Shown one piece after another: positions 44,037 to 55,139 of a DNA stretch of 64,000 bases (within the stretch, counting starts at the first letter, position 1; the number at the start of each line of letters is the position of its first letter). The DNA is from Flabesymbios commensalis (Eukaryota > Annelida > Polychaeta > Terebellida > Flabelligeridae), in NCBI GenBank assembly GCA_964017125.1, contig OZ024909.1, forward strand, positions 73,314,566-73,378,565, in the 5' to 3' direction. Made by a program: the position numbers and the translations under genes. Under the pieces are notes generated by a model, which saw nothing but the letters and a program-made list of their open reading frames with translations, was not told the DNA's origin and did no database searches.

Positions 44037-45360
44037 TATGTGTTTTTTTAGTAATGTATTTCGAAATATATTCAGAGAAATCTATAGGGCTTCAAGCATT
44101 TCTGTTTTCAGACACCACAGACTTTTTTTCAATAGGCCCACTTTGGGTATCAAAATGTCTGTCTATGAACATATGCTCACAAGCAAGTGTTGTCAAAGGG
44201 ATGTAGAAACATTACTTTATGGTAATTAATACTTATTTACTGCATACTATTGATTGATATATTTATGAAGACAACATTTTCACAATTTTAAGGACATCAC
44301 ATTTTTTGCGTGTTTTCTGGCAGTAAAAGGGTGCTTGAAATAATCAAGTCATGTTTTAGTCATGGTAGGTTAAGTATATGTGCTAGGTGCTGAGTGATGG
44401 TTTACTGCATATTATTTCATGTATATATCAATGACCATAGCAGAATATAAATCTTAACGAAATATGTTCACAAATGGTTAATTTGCCAAATTCGTCCAAT
44501 ATTTCATTCTTCTTATCCCCTTAGCCATAATCTTGAGATTTCAAGCTTTTCAACGGTATATGATAACAAATGTTGCTTTTTCATGGAATGTTGCCCTCTA
44601 AAGAACGCCTTTTTGGTGGGTCTGCTGGAGCGCTCTATCTAAATTTAAAGTTTGTTTGCTCTTAATAAAATATCACAGTTTTTAGTGCGCAAATGGTGTG
44701 CAAATTTATTTAATAATTTTATTTTTTTCCCACACAAATAAAATAGTAAAAATATATAATGTTTTTTAGTACTGTATTTCGCACCATATTCAAATAAATC
44801 TATAAGTATTTGAGCATTCTTATTTTCAGACACTACATACTGATTTTTAATAGGCCTACTTTGGGTATCAATTTGCCTGTCTATGAACGTATGTTCACAA
44901 ACAGATGCTGTCAAAGAGATATAAAAACATTACTTTATGATAATTAATAATTATTTACTGCATATTATTGATTGATATCTGTACGAAGAAGACATTTTCA
45001 CAATTTTCAGGACTATAATTTATTTTTGCGTGTTTTGTAGGAGTGAAAGGGTGATCGAAATAATAAGTTCTTATTTTTTTTTTAAGTAATGGTCAGTTAA
45101 ATATATATGTCTGGTGCTGATGGATAGTTTGCTGCATATTATTCCAAGTATATATCGATGACCATAACATAAAGTAAATATGAACTAAAAATGTGATGTT
45201 AAAAGGGTTAATTTGCCAGATTTGTCCAAAATTTCGTTCTTGTTATCCCCCTTAGCCATAATCTCAAGATATTAGGCTTTCCAACGGTATAAGATAACTA
45301 ATGTTGTTTTATCATTGAAGGTTGCTCATTAAATAACGTCTTTTTGGCTGGTCTGCTGCA
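44037..45360 (+). repeat. Old tandem duplication, two diverged copies
   Basis: 44,037-44,640 and 44,755-45,360 share cactttgggtatcaa, gtctatgaac, aacattactttatg, ttactgcata and ttgattgatat in order, then ccttagccataatc and caacggtat. Many differences separate them. No coding sequence is evident. The edges carry agggttaa words, suggesting a TTAA-type MITE origin. Confidence 0.6.
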
Positions 45361-45823
45361 GCACTATATACTATACTATCAGTACGGGGTTTTCGGATAA
45401 AAAATAATTTGTCAAATGAGAAAACGGATCTTAAATGAAGGAGCTATTATATTGAGTGCTGTTTTAAAAAATACCGAAAAAAATCCACTTAACTGAAAAA
45501 TCAGTATTAATGTTATAACAATATTAACACTATATATATTTAGTGCATGTACAGCAACAATAAAAATTTGTTGTTCTGTAGGGCAATGTTTTTCGCAGAG
45601 TTGTCGGTCAATTCTCATCCTATTTCCAATTTTGCAAGCATTATTTTTAGTCATACAGCAAATACTCATAAAAAAATATTGTATGCTTCAAAATATAGTC
45701 TCTATTACATTAATTTAATCTCTATTGCATGTAGCAAGTCACTACTTATCATGCTACTTATCATGCCATTAACTTCATTCAATTTTAATCTCTATATTCA
45801 AATTCTAGAATACTCTTTAAAAT

Positions 45824-46137
45824 GGGCGGGGGCCCTAGGGTAGTGGTTAGCACCGCTGCCTTTCACGCCAGAGTATGGGGTTCGGTTCCCGGTCTTGGCG
45901 GTTTGAAAGAAACAAAAAATGTTTCTTCCCCATCCACGTGTGTAAGTCAGTATTGTGAGGAGCCTACGTGACCGAGAGGTAGCGTGCTCGGCCTCAGACC
46001 GCCAGGGTTCGAGTTTCAAATCCTGTGTCTGGAGGACAGTGTCATCTCAATCATTTCACCATCCTCAGGAGGTTCTCCTGGCCCAGTTTAGCCTATATGT
46101 GCACAAAGGTGGCCTAAAGCCCGATTCATTTCATTTT
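45824..46137 (+). mobile_element. SINE-C copy with 13-bp target-site duplication
   Basis: A full-length dimeric tRNA-derived SINE. The first unit has tagtggttagcaccgctgcc (A box) and ggttcggttccc (B box), then gtttcttccc. The second unit has gtgaccgagaggtagcgtgc and agggttcgagtttc, and the body ends at gcccgattcatttcattt. The word tactctttaaaat occurs on both sides (45,811-45,823 and 46,138-46,150), which marks the insertion. Confidence 0.9.
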
Positions 46138-46304
46138 TACTCTTTAAAATTTTACTGTTTTTTAGGTAGTTTTTGCTTTATGAAAATCAATTGGAAATTG
46201 CCTGAGAAATAAACTTCTATTGGGTGAAAATTACTCATGTTTGTACAATTTAAATAAAACCATGCGCCAATCTAACATGTTATGCTCGTTTCATTATTTT
46301 AAGG

Positions 46305-46552
46305 TTAACCCTTTAAGCGCTGAATTAATTTGTAAAAAAACAGCGCAACTAACGTTTTTTTTTAATTTTAAATCATCATAAATGTCTTAGTTAGCTCTTT
46401 CTGATTCATTTGACTACCTGTGTTGTGGGTCTACGGCCATTAGAAATATTTTTACTCTTACAGTGCGAGGATCGACTTTAGTCGTCAGAATCTGACGTCT
46501 ACAGACGTCAGATTCTGACGACTAAAGTCGATCCTCGCACTTTAAGGGTTAA
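46305..46552. mobile_element. TTAA-flanked (piggyBac-type) MITE with a 78-bp hairpin
   Basis: The element runs from ttaaccctttaagcgctgaa to gcactttaagggttaa, so it has TTAA duplications and inverted CCCTTTAA-type ends. The hairpin at 46,463-46,540 (gtgcgaggatcgactttagt and its inverse) is perfect over about 36 bp. No coding sequence is present. Confidence 0.75.
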
Positions 46553-46654
46553 ATAAAAAGGCTAAAAACAACAATACTAGTCGTGCTCAGCGGTGTAAGG
46601 GTTAATACTCGTATCTAGTTTACTCAACAAATACCAGGCGTTGAGGCAGTTTTC

Positions 46655-46735
46655 GTTTAGTCGACCCAGTGGTGATTTAATGTTGGCCCAGCATTAAGAC
46701 AGCTATGGTTTAACGTCTGGTGGATTTTGGATATC
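46655..46735. mobile_element. MITE-P fragment
   Basis: gatttaatgttggcccagca and tatggtttaacgtctggtg match the family core, but the ends are degraded. It lies directly beside the candidate exon at 46,742. Confidence 0.5.
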
Positions 46736-46741
46736 ATCTAC

Positions 46742-46902
46742 CTGGTTTGTTCAGTGATTGATGATTTGTAGTTCTCTGTTCTCAGGCCATACAAGCTGAG
46801 TTTGGCATCTGTCAGTGATATCATGACATGAATCCTATCTCGCGTCAGGCGACGGATACCTTCAGCGGGATGTATGAAGGCATCAGCATCTCCTGCTGTA
46901 TT
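46742..46902 (-). CDS. Candidate exon of an unassigned minus-strand gene
   Basis: On the minus strand an acceptor-like ctgatgatacag is followed by 161 bp open in one frame, then CCAG|gtagat. The translation is NTAGDADAFIHPAEGIRRLT, RDRIHVMISLTDAKLSLYGL, RTENYKSSITEQT. The alternating hydrophobic pattern (IHVMISL, AKLSLYGL) looks like beta strands, and codon third positions look coding. I do not recognise the protein and found no partner exons. The adjacent minisatellite repeats this exon's first bases and acceptor, as at the KY-like exon, which supports a real junction. Confidence 0.45.
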
Positions 46903-48265
46903 CTGTATCATCAGCATATCTTACTGTCTTCTCTATTATCAGCATCACCTGCTGTATTCTGTATTATCAGCATCACCTGCTGTATTCTGTATCATCAGTA
47001 TCACCTTCTGTATTCTGTATCAGCATAACCTGCTGTATTCTGTATCATCAGTATCACCTTCTGTATTCTGTATCAGCATCACCTTCTGTATTCTGTATCA
47101 TCAGCATCTCTTACTGTATCCTGTATCAGCATCTTCTGCTGTATTCTTTATCAGCATCACCTGCTGTATTCTGTATTGTCATCTCTTGCTGTATTCTGTA
47201 TCAGCATCTCCTGCTGTATTCTGTATCAGCATCTCCTGCTGTACTCTGTATCATCAGCATTTCTTACTGTATTCTGTATTCTCAGCATCACCTTCTGTGT
47301 TCTGTATCAACATCACCTTCTGTATTCTGTATCAGCATCTCTTACTGTATTCTGTATCAGCATCTCCTGCTGTACTCTGTATCAGCATCACCTGTTGTAT
47401 TCTGTATCATCAGCATCACTTTCTGTATTCTGTATCAGCATCTCTTACTGTACTCTGTATCAGCATCACCTGCTGTACTCTGTATCAGCATCACCTTCTG
47501 TATTCTGTATCATCAGCATCACCTTCTGTATTCTGTATCAGCATCTCTTACTGTATTCTGTATCAGCATCTCTTACTGTATTCTGTATCAGCATCACCTG
47601 TTGTATTCTTTATCAGCATCACCTGCTGTATTCTGTACCATCAGCATCACCTTCTGTATTCTGTATCATCAGCTTCACCTGCTGTCTTCTGTATTATCAG
47701 CATCACCTGCTGTATTCTGTATTATCAGCATCACCTGCTGTATTCTGTATCATCAGCATCACCTGCTGTATTCTGTGTCATCAGCATCACCTGCTGTATT
47801 CTGTATCATCATCACCTGCTGTATTCTGTATCAGCATCACCTGCTGTATTCTGTATTATCAGCATCACCTGCTGTATTCTGTATTATCAGCATCTCCTGC
47901 TGTATTCTGTATTATCAGCATCACCTGCTGTATTCTGTATTATCAGCATCTCTTGCTGTATTCTGTATCAGCATCTCCTGCTGTATTCTGTATTATCATC
48001 ATCACCTGCTGTATTCTGTATTATCAGCATCTCCTGTTGTATTCTGTATCAGCATCTCCTGCTGTATTCTGTATCAGTATCTCTTGCTGTATTCTGTCTC
48101 ATCAGCATCTCCTGCCGTATTCTGTATCATCAGCATTTTCTGCTGTATTCTGTATTATCAGCATCACCTGCTGTATACTGTATTATCAGCATCTCCTGCT
48201 GTATTCTGTATCAGCACCACCTGCTGTATTCTGTATTATCAACACCTACTGTTGTACTCTGTAAC
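46903..48265. repeat. 27/30-bp minisatellite derived from the candidate exon's acceptor
   Basis: Around 50 units of the type tcagcatcacctgctgtatt plus ctgtatca fill 1.36 kb. On the minus strand each unit reads gatgctgatacag then aatacagcaggtgatgctga, that is, the acceptor and first bases of the neighbouring exon. Because units are 27 or 30 bp, all plus-strand frames stay open (up to 468 codons). These are not believable proteins. Confidence 0.85.
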
Positions 48266-48469
48266 ATCATACCGCTGTAACAGCATGTACGGTTTCAAGC
48301 TCGTTCAATATCAAATACCATTCCACTGTTATTGATGTGATAGTTTATACTGTTATTATAGATACCTAATTAATAAATAAAATAATAATGATAGCATATA
48401 TTTCTATTTTTTATTTGAAGGTGGAAATTGCGTTACGATAAAAATGAAAAATGTTCCAACTAATTGAAA

Positions 48470-48785
48470 TAAAATGAATGTGGCTTTAGGCCACCTTTGT
48501 GCACATATAGGCTAAACTGGGCCAGAATAAACCTCCTGAGGGTGGTGAGATAAGTGAGATGACATAGCCCTCCAGACATAGGATTTGAAATTCGTGCCCT
48601 GGCGGTCTGAGGTTGAGTACGAGTACGCTACCTCTCAGGCATAGAGGCTCCCCACAATGTTAAATAGTTACGAGTGAGCGGGGAGAAACATTTTGTTTTT
48701 TTGAAACTTGAAGACCAGAGTGCGGTATGAACCCGCGATCTACGACTTTACAAGCAGGCAGCTTTAACCACTGCACCGGGGACAC
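48470..48785 (-). mobile_element. SINE-C copy
   Basis: On the minus strand it reads cggtgcagtggttaaagctg (A box), a B-box relative gcgggttcataccgcactct, gtttctccccgctcac, the second unit and a body ending ggcctaaagccacattcatt. The copy is full length but diverged. Confidence 0.8.
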
Positions 48786-48789
48786 ATTC

Positions 48790-49485
48790 TAACTGTTCAC
48801 ACGCATGGCAAATCTTGACAGCCATGATAACATTAGGTGGTTCACTATTACTTTAATAATTATATTTTTATTAACATATTCAGAACTATTCATAACCATG
48901 ATCATAACATCACTAAAGACCTATTTGTAACATTTCTGCACACACACGGCCGTCACCAGCTAGTAGATTGTCAAGTGCACATAATATCCAAAATATGATT
49001 TAATGATTTTAGTCACTATTGAAACACGAGCTGGCTATTGAAATAATAAACCAATTTTGTGTCACGAGTTCGAAGAGAAGCGATTTTCACACCTTTAGAT
49101 CGTGTTGGAATGAAATATCAGTGGACTGGTCATCAATAACAATGCTTGTATCGGCACTGCGCCAAATAGGGTCGTCTGTAGCACAGTAGATTGCCGTTTG
49201 TGACCGACTACGTGTGATATGCCGGCTAATCGGTCCCCACTGTCCAGAGAAACAGTAAGTGGGCGAACACCGTATGCGTCTGATTACGTGTACTACGAGT
49301 GCCCGTCATCGGGGACAAAATCGGGGCCTGGTTATGACTACAGATTGTGGCTGACAGTCGGATAAGACACGGAAGACTACCTACGGGCCAAAGTAATATA
49401 TTCTGATATCGCTGCTATTCACCAGAGGGCTCTGTACAACATTATATTTATAATTCCTGATCAGTTTATATAGGCAAGTACTGTT
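48790..49485. other. No gene seen
   Basis: Unremarkable sequence with somewhat higher GC near 49,140-49,400. I see no open frame of note and no repeat shared elsewhere in the window. Confidence 0.4.
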
Positions 49486-49489
49486 TTTT

Positions 49490-49620
49490 TATTTCTGACA
49501 TGCACGTCCAAAATAAGAAATACTGGAATAGTTCTAGTCTTTTGGACATGTTTACATTATATGGTCATATTAAGAAGCCAAAATAAAATCACCGATTTTT
49601 TTATGACTTTAGCCAGATTC
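49490..49620. mobile_element. One end of the long-TIR MITE family
   Basis: The phrases ggacatgtttacattatatg and aagaagccaaaataaaatca match the right end of the MITE at 24,669-25,224. The other end is reduced to a short piece. Confidence 0.6.
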
Positions 49621-49835
49621 AGTTCCTGTAATACAATATGGCTGACAAGTACCCAGCGAACACGACACATTTAAACAATGATGTTTAATTTTTGGTGTAA
49701 CGATGTGCGCTTTTTGCGACTCCTACTAAGTGGTGCAGCAGTCGTAATATGGGGTTTATAATTAATTATTAATGTTAGTTCACCAGATGGAGGGGGTGGG
49801 GGGGGGGTTTGTTCAACAGATGTTGTTTCATTTTT

Positions 49836-50213
49836 CAAGCTGCGAACAACTGTCACCCTGGACTCCTCTTGTCACATTTCAGGTTAGTAGTTTATTTCAC
49901 TTGTTTAATCTTGTTCTTTTATTCTTCATGCCTAATTTTTTTTGCGGATAATTTCTAATTACGATTTCTTGTAATACTGGACTTAATATATATTTTTGTT
50001 CTCTGTAATTTCACTTATGTAATTTTGTTGCCTGGAACTATTTCCATCTTTTTTTAGCGCCATATTGATTTTGTTCAATCTTTTTTCTCTTTTTTAACCT
50101 AATGTAAACCTAATGCCTAATGTAAACTGCCGTATAAATACGGCAGTTGTTGATTGAAACTCAAGCTACGAACAGCTGTCACCCCGGACTCTTCCTGTCA
50201 CATTTAAGGTGCC
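49836..50213. repeat. Pair of 50-bp direct repeats about 325 bp apart
   Basis: aagctgcgaacaactgtcac (49,837 on) and aagctacgaacagctgtcac (50,163 on) continue alike through cccNggactc and tgtcacattt. Between them is T-rich DNA with the palindrome ctgccgtataaatacggcag. This could be the remains of a terminal repeat of a retroelement, but no internal region is recognisable. Confidence 0.4.
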
Positions 50214-50514
50214 ACCGGCTCGGTGGACAAGTCCCCTAGTCCAGTCTCTGGACCAGCCAGGTCCCAGCTACCTCGAGCAGGTGGACATAAAGCCAGTCAC
50301 CAGGATGCAGGATTAGACGCAGCTGCTTCATTCAGCACGGATCCTGTGTGACGGTGTCAAGAAGAGACATCACAGCGCTAATAGCTAACCCAGCTATTAA
50401 TCGTCACGCTTGTATCATCGTGTGTATATAGGCCTATAGTAAGAATGATGAACCATTACTCTTTGTAATAAATGTATTTTCAGAGCTTTGATGCGTTCTT
50501 TTGTCATGCTTGTA

Positions 50515-50610
50515 CCCACTCCTGACGAACTTGCCTGAACCCGAATTAGGCCTACATTGGACCAGCGTCCAAGACGTCGGGCCAACATTAAAACATCTAT
50601 ATTTTATGTA
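50515..50610. mobile_element. MITE-P fragment
   Basis: attggaccagcgtccaagac and gtcgggccaacattaaaaca match the family core. The ends are degraded. Confidence 0.5.
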
Positions 50611-51389
50611 ATACATCATGTTTTCCATTATGTATTACATACTTGTCTAAAAATGCTTGGTCTTAATTTAAACAAATATGAGTAATTTTCACGCCCTTAG
50701 ACGAAGATCTTATTCGTTGGGCATATTTTGTATTTGCCATATAGCAGAACGTTTGTATTCTCAAGTCAAACATGACATAACTGTCTTACATTTATCTATT
50801 TTTTATGCTCCGTTAAATTGATCTTAGGATGTGATATTGTGTACAAAGCCATATAAAGACAGTTAACATTGATCAAGCCCCTACAGCAGCCGTGTACATC
50901 AAATTATTATTGTTAAATTATGTTTGAAATGATATGCCACAATATGACAAGAAATATTTGACATATTAATTTGTAAAGAATGAGTGTAAAAATACACTGT
51001 AGATTTTTTGAAACGATATTATTCTTAATATAAAGTAGATTTTTTCGTCCTTTCAGATTTAAAAATCGCGTCATCACCCGTAAAACGCTGCATTATATAA
51101 AATAGTTTTTACCTATTTGAAGCTACGGCGACCCACAACTTCAAAAGGGTAAAAGTTTGTCATATTTGTTGTCTTTGATGCTGAGCATTTTGTTCCCAAT
51201 AACAGTGATTTATTCGAATAATAAAACCGATTAATTACGACTGTAGTCGTGCTTAGCGCTCAAAAGGTTAGGCATATCCCAGGGACGGGGGGGGGGCTCA
51301 GGGGGTCCTTACCCCTCTTTTTCATAACTTAATTGCCGCAACAGCTTTTAAAATTGTCAAAATTATCGGTATTCGGCATACTAAATTTA

Positions 51390-51422
51390 CTAGGGTAGTG
51401 TCTCAATTGAGACACTACCCCA
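51390..51422. repeat. Short perfect palindrome
   Basis: gggtagtgtctcaa is followed immediately by its inverse ttgagacactaccc. A diverged relative is at about 57,560-57,600 (gggtgaggcctcaagttgag). It may be the core of a small MITE. From 51,430 to 53,500 I see no gene or clear repeat. Confidence 0.55.
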
Positions 51423-53511
51423 GTAAGTTCCAAGCCCCATTATATAAGCTTTAAAGCCTAAAAAATCGTAGATGGAACCATTTTTTTTATTCGCCCCCTC
51501 CCCCTTTTCAAAATTATTGAGCAGCCCTTGTATACCATACTATTTCAGGTATGAGGTCAGGTAGCCACACATTGCCTACACCCCAATGATAGGGGGGTGT
51601 TATACTGGTGTTGCTTAAATGTCAGACAACACTGTATATCGTGGCACATGGTTGAATCAACGTTGCATTAGCCACGTGGGCTTATCATACATGAGGTTGT
51701 CCAATGTTTGTTTCAATGATGAATAGGAACGGCTTTAAACTTGTCGTACTAATACATGTGCAAAATGTGAATAAAATTACCATTTTATAGCAATTATATA
51801 GCATTTTATAGCATGTACAGCATTGTTAAAATATAATGAAGCAAGACAGAATATAAAAAAACTAAATGATATTTGCATTTAACGTTATAGCTGGTGTATT
51901 TCCTGCGTATTTTATATCACATATAGCAGCGAAGACCTGTAACATCTACGTTATTCAGGTGAATAAAAACATATCTAGTAGGACATACCAGACAATGTGT
52001 AAGTTTACTCAAGGGTCGTAACTATGATACAAATGATACAATTGCACCACCAAATTTTGCTCACAAATTTGTTTTTGTCTGTTCAACATGTCAAATATTG
52101 TAGTTGTGTTAAAATGATAGGCTAGGTTAATTGTAACATTTTTACGAATTGGTGTTTGTTTGCACGCCCAATTGTCAGTGATTGTTGGCTCTCCCACAGT
52201 CTATTCAAAATCTGCTGTTTCTAAACTTGCGCGTATATATCGAATATATTTGCATAACCATAAATTAATATATAGCCTAATATAAGCCTACCAAGCTGGC
52301 CCAAGTATTGTGTTTTACCCCCTAATTTAAATAGCAACTGAATGACGGAAGTGATTAGATAATCCCATCATGTGACAGGCTGAGGCACTCTTTTATTTGT
52401 CAAGGGTAAAAATGTCCAATATCGCACCAATTTCCTGTTTTTGGGACATTTGCAAAATCAATATAGATTTCTAATAGAGCTATTATGTTCGCGTGAAATT
52501 ATAATACCTCCTTCTATATACCATATTTTAAATGAATTGTAGTTGCAATTTGAGACATTTTCACCTATTCACCTATTATCTTCCTTTAGCCAGTGATTTC
52601 TTATGAATTTGCAGGCCTATACACAGGATAATTGCATTTTTTTGTGAATGGTGCTGATCTAGAATGTACTAAAACAATAATTTAAAACGTCATTGTAGAT
52701 GATGCTGTTTTCGAGTTAATATATTAAAAACAACAGAAATTAATTAATTGTGAGACCAAATAAGTCAGCTAGACTAACAGATAAAACTAATTACTGAAAG
52801 GAATGTATTTAAATTATTATTCATGATTGGCTATTTTTGAGTGTAATGTTAATGTTCCTCACAACCCATCTAGTTCCCACTATATCTTCAGGTGTATTAT
52901 TGAATTCAAAATTTTACGCCACTATATAGCATTAATGTAATATATATTTGACATCTAACATTGAAAAAACACATGGTAAAAGTCTTGTGCTTGCTCTGTA
53001 TTCACAGGGTACGTGTGCCTCGGTGGCTTACAAAAACACGTGCCAGTTCATGGGTGATTGTTGGTCCGATGTCACATATTATCCCAACATCGAGCCAGCT
53101 AATTACACCTCTCGCTGTCTCTCCTATGTTTAATTGTTCACTAATATTTGATCTTGAACTTCATTTTTTACCTTGAAGATGACATTTAACCAATGAAATG
53201 AAAATCAATTTTTGAGTAAAAATTACATGAAAACGAGGCATAATATTTTTGTGTCACTATATTTGTGGAGGAATAGTATTTTCTGAGAGATAATTAGCAC
53301 ATTTTTATGGCTAATTGTAGCTAATTAGGGCATAATTCTACTACAGGCACAGAAACAGTCACAGGTAGACTTAGTTTTCCCATTAAATGATGCGACGAGT
53401 ACAAACGCTGATACCATAGAGGTGGAGATATATTGCTTTACTGCTCACCGCTCATTTGTTCGTCCGATCAGTTTTGTGTCTGTCAGTTTTGTGTCTGAGC
53501 GTTCTCTCCGT

Positions 53512-53612
53512 AAACACGAGACGTTGACCCAATGCCGGACTATTGTTGGCCCACCGTCTACGATGCTTAGCCAACATTAGCCCAGCATTGGGTTACCGTG
53601 ACGTGTTTGACG
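53512..53612. mobile_element. MITE-P copy
   Basis: It runs from aaacacgagacgttgaccca to ttgggttaccgtgacgtgttt, with the centre gttggcccaccgtctacgat. The arms pair well. Confidence 0.7.
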
Positions 53613-54402
53613 CCACGCTGAATGTGGGCCAGCGTCACAGACGACGGGCCTTTTGTTCAAAGCATCGTGCCTGTATTACAGCCAGCCATTCTGACCTCAG
53701 AGATTATATCTCTGATACCACACGCTCATTTCGCGGTATGCACGCATGGCGATTGACCAGATTTATCAGCCGTTAGTGAGCGTTACCGCGTGATTTTATA
53801 ACCATTCCTATAACCACGGAACTATTTTGGTACTCACTTCGACTCATTACTTATCCTTTTTTCAATATTTAATTTGATCTTAGAGTTTGCTACAGGTAAG
53901 GGCTATTTATTCTGTTTAGTAGTGGATAAATTGAACCAGCACAATTCGCATGTCATTCAGTAATTTATATTTGCCAGTGTTTTGAAGCCGATTGTAAATT
54001 CTGTCAGAAAAACGTAAACATGGACCTTCTAACAGCAGCGCGTAGGCAGAAAAAGTAATCCATTGAATGTTTTCTATTTCTATGTGAATAGGAAATCATA
54101 TGTGACGGAGTAGTGGTGTTTTATATTTGCCATATATTTTCAGGACACTTAAGCGTGTTTATAAGCCTACAGTTGTTATATCAACAAAACTGCTCAAAAT
54201 GAGCAGTTTTTGTCCAAACATGGCGTGTGGTTACAGAGAGAGAGCGGGGTTGACCTGAGCGACATCTATGTGTGGAGAATGACAGCCAGCATGAAGTAGA
54301 CCTACTGACTACGGTTGAAAAGATACTAGTCAGCACCGGCGACGCTGGCCCAACATTCAACAGACATTGGGTCGGTGTCGGCTTGCACTGCCAGACCCGC
54401 AA

Positions 54403-54511
54403 CCCAGCAAACACAAGGCGTTGAACTAGTGCTGGTTTTATACTGGGGCAGCGTCGCAGACAGTGGGCCAGAATTGGACCAGCATTGGGTCAACGTCTCG
54501 TGTTTGCTGGG
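54403..54511. mobile_element. MITE-P copy, best preserved
   Basis: This 109-bp palindrome begins cccagcaaacacaaggcgtt and ends aacgtctcgtgtttgctggg, with the centre ggcagcgtcgcagacagtgg. It defines the family: inverted CCCAGCAAACAC ends, inverted inner arms about a gcgtcgcagac core, no coding capacity. Ten or so relatives are spread over 26-63 kb. It is presumably mobilised by a DDE transposase, class unknown. Confidence 0.8.
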
Positions 54512-55069
54512 AGTGTTGACAGGCCACTTTGTGCTTAGCACATCACCGGGTGTGAAGATATTAAAACTGTTGCCCAACTGATTGAGCATAAAGACGATTT
54601 AGTTACTGTAGATCATCTTCCCGGCAGCAAGTCTTGACACAGCTTGTCTACTGTCCAGAGGAGCCATTTCGTAACAATAATTACAAAAGCCATTGGCACA
54701 ACATCTAATAGCTATCAAACTTTATGGTTACGCTGCTGGAAGGGAGACATATCCAATTTAAAAGAAAACAACTAGACTCTTCTAATTAACTCTATGCTGA
54801 TACTGAGCACAATCTCCAGAAGGCGGGTGCACGCGTTAACTGAGACATTTATGCAGGTTTCAAATTGAAACAAACCCTTTGGTTTCCATATTTTTTACTA
54901 AAAAAATCAGCCCGTTGAGGGTTAAAACAACATTGGTTCAATGTCTCATGTTTGCTGAGAAGGTGCAGATTCAACTCCACGGAGTTAGTCATATAAGATA
55001 GGCTGATGATTCTCCCTACTTTATCTGTAATCAAAACACATATATATTTTACGTATTTTAACATAGAAA

Positions 55070-55139
55070 ATGGCGGAGAAGAATCAAGATAGTTATCAGG
55101 ATGAAAATACACTGGAACAGTCTGATATATGTTCAAGGG
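55070..55139 (+). CDS. NAT16-like: NAT16-like exon 1 (start codon)
   Basis: ATG at 55,070 (gaaaATGGCG) starts 23 codons plus one base: MAEKNQDSYQDENTLEQSD then ICSR. The donor is AGGG|gtaagt. The single leftover base fits exon 2, which begins with two bases of the same codon. The polar, acidic N-terminus lies outside the conserved domain. Its tail tctgatatatgttcaagggg resembles the minisatellite unit that follows. Confidence 0.75.

Noticed and set aside
45824-46137. Functional tRNA gene
   Set aside because: A and B boxes are present, but the cloverleaf is incomplete and the unit is fused to a SINE body with target-site duplication.
46828-48335. Very long plus-strand open frames (468, 362 and 244 codons) rich in SASPAVFCI
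   Set aside because: They are artefacts of a 27/30-bp minisatellite with no stops in any plus frame. All three frames stay open and no conserved start or domain exists.
52948-53176. Short frame with TCASVAYKNTCQFMGDCW
   Set aside because: It has no splice sites that fit, no homology I recognise, and lies in AT-rich DNA.
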